52,071 nucleotides of DNA from Liolophura sinensis (lineage: Eukaryota; Mollusca; Polyplacophora; Chitonida; Chitonidae). Each line of letters opens with the position of its first letter. Position 1 is the first letter of the stretch. This document shows, piece by piece, positions 35,401 to 45,460 of this stretch. Under the pieces are notes generated by a model. That model searched no databases. It worked only from the letters and a program-made list of their open reading frames with translations, and was not told the origin of the DNA. The stretch spans positions 42,529,116 through 42,581,186 of the forward strand of contig NC_088301.1 in assembly GCF_032854445.1 (NCBI RefSeq), in the 5' to 3' direction. The position numbers were made by a program, and so were the translations under genes.

Positions 35401-38400
35401 AAAAAAACGTTCTTCGCCTGCAGAACCTAATTTACCTGCACCAGAATTGCTGTTTGTGAGAGTATGGCATGTCGAGTATAACTTACATTTAATTATGAAA
35501 TGTTAAGCTACCTAATGCAAACTAAGGTTTTATAATTGCTAATGTTAATGCCAAAGTGACAGTTTTCATCTCATTTGGTATGACAGTGGAAGGTCTGGAA
35601 AAGGTGCCAGTAGGAAGTGCCGAGGATATCCAACTCAGGATAAATGAAGGCGATCGACAAAGGACTTTGGCAGCCACTAAAATGAACGAAACTAGCAGGT
35701 AAGATGTGAATAGTTTAAATGTTACAATCGACATATTTAGCCAAGTCGCAATATTATTGCTCTATTTGACTGAAAATGTTGTCACATCCGATTACAACAG
35801 TGCTTTTTCTATACCGTCTTACTTTTCTACCTATAGGTACTTTGTACACTTGTTAACGTATAGTGTGAATTTGAAGGCAAATAGACGTTGTGTTCTTAAA
35901 TAAAATCACCTTCTCTTTTCAGCCGCGCCCATACTCTGGTGACTGTATACCTACTTCAGAAAAATCGCAAGAACAATCGCGTGAAGCAGTCCATTATCAA
36001 TCTGGTGGACTTAGCTGGGAGGTATTATGCTGTTTAAATGGCTTTTGTAGTGAAGTGGCCTTTGTACCTGACGTAAATATTCTACCCTGTCCCATCATGG
36101 CTCCCATGTTCCCACTATACTCTAACTTTGCGACATGGTATGTCAGACAAGGAAATAATGTCAAATACCAATCCCTTAATAAAGTTACAAACTTGAACAA
36201 CGTAAATAACGAACTTGTATTTTAATGAACCTGTGCATCTGATCAACACACCTTATTGTCTGCATATATGATCTATATAATTTAATTATCGACGTCGGAA
36301 CTATTTCTAAAGTGGCTAACACACCTGGCAGCTCCATAGCAAAAAGCTAAAGGCCCTTCCCAAGATCCCTCACACCGCCCCCTCCCCTTGACGCTTCGGG
36401 ACTGGTGTTAACAGATATGTTACTTTGATAAACTTACTTTAATAAACCTCTGTTACAACTGCAGTACATTGCTTTCATTTTCAGCGAGAGAAACAAGCAA
36501 ACTCAAACTACTGGAGACAGATTTGAGGAAAGTAAGAATATCAACCAATCTCTCATGACTTTGGGATCGGTCATCAGGGAGCTGTACGAAAAAAAGACAC
36601 ATGGTATGAAAAATGGAAATTTCATTGTTTTAAAATCTAATACTAGTAGTAAATATATGATTCGGGCAAAGTAGATCATCTTATTGTATGTGGAGAGTCT
36701 CTGGTGAACTCGTTTGCGTGCTAGCCCAGCGCAATGATCCACGAGCCTCTTACCAATGCGATGGCTCTGAGTTCAAGTCCAGTTCATGTGGTCTCCTCTT
36801 CGGCCCTACATGGAAAAGCCTTCCAGCAAGTTGTCCTGAATTTCACAGTGCTCTCTCCGGTTTCTAGCCGCCATCGAATAAGTGAAATATTCCCGAATAT
36901 GGCGTAAAACACAAATCAAATAAATCATTTACTGTACTCAGATGTAGACCACAGTATTACCCCAATGTATGAAGTGGTTCTTTCCTTCTATTCCGCAGTC
37001 CAGTTTCGTAATTCCAAACTAACGAAGTTATTGAAGAACGCCATTGGTGGAAACAGTAAAACAATAATGGTGAGTACCGATACCATAGTTTGTATCACGG
37101 GCTGTACAATAAATCTGGACATACTTGAAGAAATTTTTAACAACTGGGGCTGTAGCTGATAAGTTTTAATCTACCAGCTTGTCACTAGTGTATTCGAAAT
37201 TTCGGATGTACTATAATATATAATTTATATACATTCTTTTGTTCTCGGAATTTGCATGTTTCGCCAAATTTTTATTTTATTTATGTCATCTTTTCTTGTT
37301 TTAAATGCCTCAGTACCGTTTGCCATATTCTTGTTCATTTCCTAATTTTGATAATGATGGTTGTATAAAATTACCCCAAAATGTGTTTAAGGTTTAGAAG
37401 AAGTTTAATACCTTTTTTTCAATATACAGATGGCAACAATCAGCCCTTCTGACGAGAATTATGAACAGACGCTCTCCACCCTAAAGTATGGTAGGTCTGT
37501 CTATACTTCTAACAACGTTCATCGCAAAGAACTAAAGAACTAAGAAAGTATATAAGGAAATTAGGATAGAGCCACATTAAGAGAAACGGTCGAATTTTAG
37601 GAAAAGCAAAAATGGACACTTGAAAGTCTCTAGTTTATGACCCTTCGCGGGATAGAATCAGAATACTCGTATAAGAATATTGTATTCATACCATATTTTT
37701 TACCGTCATTAAAACTAGAATGGTTTTCATGGTGACTGCTCATCTAAATGTTTCCCATTGCGCCTTACTGCCTTCCAGCGAGCCAAGCCATATTTATTTC
37801 CAACAAAGCTATTGTGAACGAAAAGCGGACTGATGAGATGATAAAGCAGTTGTTGTTGGAGAAGGAAGCCCTTCTGAAAGAACTCAACGAAGCAAGGTCC
37901 GGAGTCAACACCAAGTTTTCTGGTTACACCGAAGAAGGTTTGCTCCACTCTAGCTCTCCTGACATCTATATCCAAGTTTGCAAAAACGAATTTTCTTTAG
38001 ATCCAGAGAGGAATTCAAAGTAAAGATAATTTAAGAGAGTTCTGAATTTTCTTTAGTAGAAGATGCCTACGTGTATTTTCAGAACATCATTCATGCACTT
38101 TGCATTGTGGGAATAGGTCTACATAATGTATGAGTAGTATAGGCTTTGTCCTTGGAGTAATATTAGTATAAAGCGTAAAGATAAAGTGTGATTTCAACAT
38201 TCCACGAAATGTATAATTTCCCATTATGCATGTATGTTTCTTTTTAGTTTATTTAATTAATGTTTTCCTGGGGTATTATTTCGGAAGCCCCATGCGTGCT
38301 TAGAGAGATCAATATATTTAAAATCGCAAGAGGGCTTGGATTTATCTTTCAGAAATACAGGAACTTAAAGAAAAACAAGAAGCAGAGGTAAGCTGTGAAT

Positions 38401-41400
38401 TCGTGTACCTACCCAAACAGTGAAACAAAAATTTAATTAACTGTAGGCAGTTTTTATTGTTATATATTTTTTCTGCACTTATCCAAGCAGATCCAAGCTG
38501 ATCACTTAGCTATAACTATAGATGGGGATGTTATAATATCATTGGCCTTGTTAAGGGGTCAACCATGAAGGATCGTTCACACTTCAACAACGACGTGGCT
38601 TCCTTGGCTTTTACCGCTGATCATGCATAAAATAAACATTGGAATATATATTTGGCAGATTAACCGCTACAGAATGGAAATGGAGGACATGGAGTCTTCG
38701 TGGCAGAAGAAACTGGATGAACAAAAAGCAGAAAAAGAGGTAGAACTACAGACTGTATTGACCTTTCAAGAACTTAACTTTATAGTATGGTATTGCCTTG
38801 AATTATCAGATAGACATAAATTTCCTTAAAGTTTCTTACTAGTGCAATGCAAGGGAAGGAGAAACGCTGTAATTTTTTGGGCCCGTTCCATTCGCCCCCA
38901 GGTGGCTACTGGACTAAGTAGCGGTCACTGACGTGCCGTTCCTTTGGTCACTGGAGGAGACCAGTAGCGCCATTTCCGCCACCGAGTCGGAACATTGGGA
39001 CATCACACTGTGTCCTCCGTTGGCCACTGAGCCTGCCACCAGTGGCGGTCAGATCGACGATAGGAATGCACAATTCATACTCTCTGGCAGAGGAGACTGT
39101 GATTAACAAAAGCTATTTCGATTATGCATTTATACTTCTGCTAAACACGAGTGGCATAATTTTCTCATCTACAGAAATTACTACAGGAAGCCAGACGCGA
39201 AAAGGAGGAACGACGTCTACAACCTCATATCTGGAATTTAAACGAAGATCCGGCACTAACAGGAAAAGTTTATTACGTGGCCAAACCTGGTGAGTTGTGG
39301 TGTTCATGTATTAAAGAACTGCAATTGTAATACCTCCAATGCACTACGTAAAATGCCTTTGGTCAGAGATTGTTATTGCATGACTACATTAGACATAAAG
39401 GCCTGTTGGGTCTAGTAAAACAATTCATGGACACAGCAATGCGTCAGTGATTCGATCATCTGTGATGAAACGTTGTAGTCCATGCTCAGTTCTTTGAACA
39501 TTGTATGAATAATGTGGATTGCATTAGATATAAGAATCGCACAAGAAACTCAGAAAATTATAGAGCCATCCCAGTATATGGTTATATGGTTTATTTAGGT
39601 TATCATGTTTGCCTAACACTTTATATTTCTTGACATAAAGGTGACACAACAGTTGGGAACAGGCGGTCAGCGCCAGAAGCGGATATTATCTTACATGGAC
39701 CAAGGTAAATGCTGATCAGGATCAAATTCCGTAAGACAGTGGTTTCGGTGTAATCAGGTATAATAACAGTTACTCTATAGAGCATTACATTTTGGTACAA
39801 AATAAATTGTCATTTACTCCAGGAATGGCAAACAAAAGGACAAGGGAAAGCTTAAAACGGTAAATTATACATTTTTGTTTTCTTCAACAGTATCACCAAA
39901 CAGCACGCCACTCTTCGAAACAAGGGTAATATCGTCAGCATTTTACCTGGTCAAGGCAAAGTACTAGTTAATGGCGAGGAGCTTAAACAACAGCGGAGTC
40001 TTAAGCACCAAGACAGGTAAGTCGGGATATAAAAATTTGATTTTTTTCTTAGCTTTTTTTTTTTTTGTTTGTGGAGGGAGAGTGTTGGGTGGTCGAATAC
40101 AATCTAAGTGACTTTTGGATGGTTACTGACCTGTGGCCCTCCATGTACGCTTCGGGTATATAATTAATAACAACCATAAACTTTATATCTAAGCCCCCAG
40201 AAATAGTTATAAAAATTATAAAACTTAATATAAAAATTACATTCCCAGTAGGGCTTTTAGGTTTTCAATGTATTGTTTTAAATATGTTTATACTATTGAA
40301 TACTTACAGACTTTTCTTCGGCTCTGCAAACATATTCGTATTTCATCATCCAAAAGAGGAAGAAGTTCTGAAAAGCAAGAAGAAACTTTTGACTATAACG
40401 CATGACTTTGCCCAGCAGGAAATAGCTAGCAGTTCTGGCATTGACGTCAGCAGTGGTAAGGTTATATAAACTATATCATATATAGTTTAAGGAGAGTGAT
40501 AATAATATAAAGATAGTCCCAAACACTCTTCTGTCTTATTTATTTCTTCGAAGTGTATATGTTTGAGAATCAGTTCATGTAAGAACTTTCTGAAAAAATT
40601 TTGAAACAAAACTTCCATCTTAACGTTATAACTTTCTCATTTCATGTAAAAATGTAAGTGATTTTAAGTAGAAATTCCTTCATTCTGTGTTCCACAGAGG
40701 ATGGGATTCTTCAGCAGGAAGTCCTGTCTATTTTGCCATCAGTGTTGGACGCTAACGCCATAGCGGCTCATCTTCAAAAGAACGTAGAATTTCAAATCTG
40801 TCTCATGTCCGGGACGGCTCGAGGTCAGCCAGGCTCAAGGACTGAGGTAATATTTGCATCTTAATAAGGGTACTAGTATTTCGAATTTGCCTTTTGTTGA
40901 CATTGTTTCTCAGATTCCTTGATAAACTTTCAACCTAATGCATGCACCCGCTATTGTTTTACAGTTATTTGTGAAAGTCAAGAATACCAGTGGCAAAGGT
41001 TTTGAATTCATGTGGAGCAAGGGAAAGTTCATTAACCGCCTGGATGTCATGCGCACTATATACCGAAGATTTGAGGATGGCTTAGAAAAATGGGATGTCG
41101 AGAAGAAAGTAAGCACGCAGCCTTCTGCCATTAAACATTGCCTGTCAAAAAAAAACCAAAAAAAAAAAAAAAAAAAAAGACAGCTTAACGAACTGAATGT
41201 ACCTTTTCTGTAACAAAACACAAGTAAGTTCCTGGCTTCGTCTGCTTTCTCTTGACTAAGCTTTCGAGTCTTTCATATATATCGATACTGCCAACCCATT
41301 TAACATATTTATATAAGCCAACGTGTGAAATACGTTTTCGATATGTTATTCTACGGTGGACTGTTCCGGCTTTTCGTTTAACATGACATGAATCCGCGCT

Positions 41401-44400
41401 TCTTGCTAGTGGTATTACAGGTCTGCACCTTGTTGTCCAGAAGGGCATGTAAATCGGGATTGTCAAGAAGCGTAACAAACCGTACAACTAATACGAGTAT
41501 TGATTCTGCTGTACAACATGACAACACACCATTTTGGGTAATTTTAGACCAGATTTTAAAGTGACAAGAGGCCGTATTTCCCCTGTTGTGTGTGACCATT
41601 GGTGTGAGAAATATCACACTGTCGTCGCTGCTCTTCATGCTACAGTTGTGCAGCATTTGTTACTTTTCGACTGTCTTGTGGTAAGCTGACAATCTCTTAT
41701 GCTATGTTAGTATGTAATTCTTCTCTGCCTTTCTCAGGAAGACGACCCTTTCTGGGAGCCGGATGATTCCGAGGTGATGATCGGAGTCGTCTACACTCCC
41801 CTAGAGAGTCTGGCGCATCTTCTGGACTTCAATGACCACCTGACCATTCTGGACTACACGGCTCAACAGAGAGGCCATCTGGTGGTCAAGCTCTGTCCCT
41901 GTAAAGCTGATGGACGAGAACCTGCCAATCCAGATGATCTGTTTGTGGAAGAGCCCATCGATCTGGTGAGTTCAAACTGTATTGGTTTGGTTTTGCTTTC
42001 ACGGGGCAAGCATTTTTTATAAGACACTCTTCTCAACAAATGCTTTACTTTAATGTGTTATTGGAAAATTTTATATATTGTAGGTAGAACACTTTTTTAT
42101 TGCCTGACTCTGGATATATTTTATACAGTTATATTGTTCGCGATCATGTTGTAACTAACTTAGAACTTGGGTTGATAAATCAGGCATGGCATAAAATGTC
42201 CAGTGGAATATTTGCTATCTTGAAGGTTGGGACGGACGTTGCATTTAAAGTGAAGATTGAAAAAGTCTTGAACTTGGACAGACAACTCAGTAAGGTAAGC
42301 TTGTATAGGTCTCCAGGACCTTGACATAATTTAATGCAAACCAACCAATAGGGTAAGGCATTTGTTTTCTCCGATTCTAACAGTTGTGACCAATCAACAT
42401 ACAGTAGAAATGTACAGTTAATGCAACTACAATAGTCATTGTTCAAGATTGGCGATTTTGGTTAAGGCATTATTAATCAATTATAATTAAGAAATAGGAC
42501 CCATTTATAAATGACTTAACGTTCCTGTGACTTTTATTGCACTTGACAATATTTTAGATCGGGTGTATTGTCTTTTCTTCTTTAGATTTGGTGCCGCTAT
42601 AAACTGTCAGAAGGATACAAATACGTAACCACCGATCGGACAGGAGATCCAAGCAATCTCAACTTTTCTCACCTTCACGTGTTGAAAGCAATGACACAAG
42701 AGGTAAGATTGACTTAGGATCCATCGTCAGATTTGATGGCTTTTCTCATATCTAACAATCTCTAACTACCGGGAACGGAAATTTAGCACTCCAATATTCA
42801 ACAACTTTAGAACGCCTGTGCAAAGTTGTAATATTTTCTTCCATCTCGGTATATGTTCATGTATAAAAACTACCCTTTGTCTGGGTCTTGCTTGCTTGAT
42901 AGCAATCATCATATTATATCAGTGTCACACCCTTGCTAACCAAAGGGACTAGTGGCCCCTGTTTGACGTCTCCTTGCAATAAAATACATCTCTTAAAGCA
43001 AAGAGAATCAAACCAAAGCGGCATTATAGCGATTTGTAGTCTCAACTCGTCTGTTTCATAAGCAGCTCTCAGATGCTATCTGTCGAATGCTGCAATCGCA
43101 TGCCCATTTTTGTTCGACTAGTCGAATTCTACGGGTCGACTCGACGGTCGCACTCTGTGCACTCTGCTTATGACCTTGGACCAGTGAGATTGCACGTTCG
43201 AATCCAGCTCCTGTTGGTTAGGCTCCAGTTTTACATCAGCTTTGTTAGCTATCTGAAAAACGCCGGTGGTTTCTCTCCGGTTGTAACCATCGTCATGTAA
43301 GTGGAATATTCTTGAGGACTAGATAAATCAATAGTTTAAGGTCTAAAAAAGAAATTTCCGGTAAAAAAGCAAAGCCTTCGTCCATGTTAGCCTTTAGCAA
43401 CAAGGTTCTAGAACAACCACTCCATTCTCTGGTATGTTTTGCCGTTTTACAGCAAGTGGTGTTCCTGCAGAATGAGACGATTGCTATTCAAATATGGGGC
43501 TGCCAAGGGAAGGCGTCTTATACCAAACCGAACGCAATTGTCCGGAAATCTGTTCCGGTTGCTGATGTCCACGTTCCAGTAAGGCTGACACTTATATTTG
43601 TAACTTATATGTGTATAGTAGAGGAGAAAACTACAAACTTATACTGAACATATATTTATCTCTTATGTTATCCCTCTGCTTGTTTGTTTGACCGTTGTAT
43701 ATATTTATGGTAATGCCGCACCCAAAAAGTTTTTATTTCTATGGTGGCGGTCTATTTTATGAGTGGTCGAGACCAAAATCCTCTGGATAATGTATAATTA
43801 CACATTGTAAACAATGTTCCACACCTTTGTGTTGGACGTCGTCGCATAAATGAAAAATTCTTGAGTTTAAAACAATTAAAACAATATCAATGGCTTCTTT
43901 TCAAAGATACCATCATCCCAGGAAAAGGCCCAAGGAGATCAGACGAGGCTTCTTAAGTCCGAAGTCAACACGTGGAAGAAAAAGGCAGAAAAATACCAAG
44001 AACAATTAGTATGTATATGTAATTATATATACAGGTCTGTATGTACAAATGCTAACACAATGACGAATACATGTATTTATACAGTGTTAATACTGTCATA
44101 AAATTGGTCATAAATCATACTCGCAAATTTGACTTTCCAGATCTCACTGAAATGGAGCTTTCGTGATAATTCCAGCAATCGGGGGCGCGCAATTGTGCTC
44201 GTTTGTGCAGTCTAACGCTCGTTGAAAAATTTTCGTCCACCAGCATGAGTTGCATATATTTGTACACACGTCAGACGTGAAGAGTTCGTCAGTAACTTGC
44301 CAGAGGTCAGTTTCGTTCAATCATAAAAATGACTGTGAAACCTTGTTGTATATGGCTATGAACAACAACAGATAAATAAAAGATAAAAAAAGTATGCTTT

Positions 44401-45460
44401 GTTACTATTTTCAGCGGAAAATAAAAGACTTGGTCAGTAAGGACAGTGGCTCCGATAACCCTACGGTAAGGTCTGATTTGGGTCCCTTCCTACAAAGGTC
44501 TTGTGGCATAATTTTCTTAGAATGTTTGTTTGGATTAAGCGTCCCTTTCAATGTTATGATGACGTCTCTATACTGCCATGCCAGAGACATCATACACGAT
44601 CAATGCCACAACCAAGAGTAGGCCTATCAATCGCCTAAATTTGAAGGAATTCATTATATGCAAAAACATCACTGCGAGGAAGTATTCAAAATTAGCTATC
44701 TTTGAGATAGCTAATTAGTAAACTCCTTTACTAGGCTGGACTTTCAAAACACGTCTACTGACTGGATTATTTTTTGTTGTGCTTAAAAAAGTATTGTAAA
44801 AGATCAATATAGTGTCTGTATCATTAGGACGTACATCGTGAATCATAGCAAGCGATATGCCAGAGCTTTCTAACACAGCAATTTCAAACCATTTTAAGTC
44901 AAGTTACAGATTATACAAACGACAGCCACAGTCTTAATCCATAACTAAGAAAATAGGCCCACTGTTTTAATCTTGCTGTATTGTTTTAATCTTACTGTAT
45001 GTTAAATGTGATGACAACACAGCATTTTGAGTAATTCTAGACCGGTGTCGCCTAACAAATTGCAATTAGCATCACTGCATTTTTCCCCCTAATTCTGCTT
45101 AAGCCGTTGTGCTAGGGGGAGTATAATTTGCTACTATTTTTAGCTATGTAACTTGACAAGTGGCCGTATTTCACTGGTTACGTGTGATCATTTGCCAGCT
45201 ATCACACTGTCGTTGCTGCTCTTATTTTTCCTCTCCATGATGTACGTTTTATTTATACTATATATTTAAAAGTCTATACGTCTCAGACAAACGTTGTCGG
45301 TGGATCCCTTTGATGTATTGTGTAAACGTCAATGTACAGAAATGTGCCTTGACTGGTGAACATAACCCGTCTTAGTTTCCCACGTGAGCAATATTAAGAC
45401 ACATCCATGTACGTATCTCTGTTGCAGATTAGCCGCATAAAGCAGGTTTTGGAGAGCTAA
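32459..45460 (+). CDS. KIF28: Kinesin-3 family motor, KIF28/KLP-6 type
   Basis: There are 26 coding exons. Exon ends are: ATG 32498-32539, 33006-33197, 33685-33817, 34682-34755, 35244-35358, 35587-35698, 35923-36021, 36485-36603, 36999-37069, 37430-37490, 37779-37937, 38353-38387, 38659-38739, 39175-39289, 39641-39704, 39891-40016, 40310-40455, 40698-40846, 40965-41108, 41738-41965, 42184-42294, 42586-42702, 43453-43578, 43922-44008, 44415-44465, 45428-45460 (TAA). All phases agree, giving about 929 residues. An N-terminal motor (1-350) has P-loop GQTGSGKS (105-112), switch I NETSSRAH (219-226) and switch II DLAGSE (252-257). Then come a neck/coiled coil (about 355-445), an FHA domain (about 450-545), a KIF28-type tail and a short C-terminal coil. 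A motor-FHA architecture with an N-terminal plus-end motor is typical of kinesin-3. The tail and size fit KIF28/KLP-6 rather than KIF1 or KIF13. Known relatives carry neuronal or ciliary cargo along microtubules. Confidence 0.9.
33860..34175 (-). mobile_element. tRNA-derived SINE in kinesin intron 3
   Basis: Read on the minus strand it starts near 34172 with an A-box-like agtggtagagcgt and a B-box-like ggttcagtcccc (about 34124-34135), then runs into a body ending near 33870-33900 (gtttaacgtcgttttcaaca in plus orientation). The head is closer to an ordinary tRNA than the other SINE-like copies here, so this is probably a different family. Confidence 0.65.
34610..34660. repeat. 12-bp inverted repeat before kinesin exon 4
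   Basis: tcagagttacgt at 34610-34621 faces acgtaactctga at 34648-34659 across about 26 bp. A third, direct copy of the arm core (cagagttacc) lies near 34560. The hairpin ends about 20 bases before the exon 4 acceptor. Confidence 0.7.
36715..36930 (+). mobile_element. tRNA-derived SINE in kinesin intron 8
   Basis: An A-box-like region (tagcccagcgcaatg) and a B-box gagttcaagtcc at 36769-36780 form the head. A body with ggtttctagccgccatcg and gtgaaatattcccgaata follows, then an A-rich tail (acacaaatcaaataaatca). The B-box is the same as in the copy at 48245-48480, read on the other strand. Confidence 0.75.
38875..39060. other. GC-rich block inside kinesin intron 13
   Basis: A segment of about 180 bp is much richer in G and C than its AT-rich surroundings. 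It has several related short motifs (ggtggctactgg, ggtcactgacg, ggtcactggag, tggccactgag, ccagtggcggtcag). It has no open frame linked to the flanking exons. It may be a repeat fragment or a regulatory island. Confidence 0.45.
39175..40455 (+). other. KIF28: FHA domain exons 14-17 of the kinesin
   Basis: Residues about 450-545 show the kinesin-3 FHA pattern: [15 protein letters not shown] at the front, then [20 protein letters not shown], then the core ITKQHATL with the conserved His, [10 protein letters not shown], and a closing [13 protein letters not shown]. In FHA domains this fold usually binds phosphothreonine peptides. In kinesin-3 it also regulates dimerisation and autoinhibition. Here Arg/Lys occupy the usual binding loops, so binding is plausible but unproven. 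Confidence 0.82.
41517..41640. repeat. Dispersed repeat copy in kinesin intron 19
   Basis: It shares ordered blocks with 45010-45223: acaacacaccattttgggta, attttagacc, gacaagaggccgtatttc and tatcacactgtcgtcgctgc. About 100 bp present in the other copy is absent here. Confidence 0.7.
43125..43335 (+). mobile_element. tRNA-derived SINE in kinesin intron 22
   Basis: The B-box-like cgttcgaatccagctc (43195-43210) is followed by gccggtggtttctctccggt, then accatcgtcatgtaagtgg, aatattcttgaggac, and an A-rich end (agataaatcaatag). The order matches the SINE at 36715-36930. Confidence 0.7.
44690..44716. repeat. Perfect 11-bp hairpin in kinesin intron 25
   Basis: AATTAGCTATC at 44690-44700 and its exact complement at 44706-44716 flank a 5-base loop (tttga). 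Confidence 0.9.
45010..45223. repeat. Dispersed repeat copy in kinesin intron 25
   Basis: A longer relative of 41517-41640: acaacacagcattttgagta, attctagacc, an extra block of about 100 bp with a gggggagtata core, then gacaagtggccgtatttcac and tatcacactgtcgttgctgc. A shorter related piece (gcaagaggccgtatttcac) is near 32780. The class is unknown; the ends show no clear inverted repeats. Confidence 0.7.

Larger units (their letters stand above)
32498..37937 (+). other. KIF28: Kinesin motor domain exons 1-11
   Basis: These exons encode residues 1 to about 392. They start with the KVAVRVRPF strand and run through the ATP-binding P-loop in exon 3, the [15 protein letters not shown] segment in exon 5, switch I across exons 6/7 and switch II across exons 7/8. 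The [11 protein letters not shown] relay helix is in exon 8, RNSKLTKLL in exon 9, and the end of the motor (LSTLKYASQA) spans exons 10/11. Switch I reads SSRAH where most kinesins have SSRSH. Confidence 0.9.
40698..45460 (+). other. KIF28: KIF28-type tail and C-terminal coil, exons 18-26
   Basis: Residues about 582-929. They include [15 protein letters not shown], a [18 protein letters not shown] stretch (the acidic 'DPFW(E/D)' signature common in kinesin-3 tails), [16 protein letters not shown], a C2-like/DUF3694-type segment (exons 21-23, ending ETIAIQIWG), and a charged C-terminal coil ([20 protein letters not shown]). The acceptor before exon 21 (42182-42183) has a poor polypyrimidine tract and is the least certain junction. 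Confidence 0.78.
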
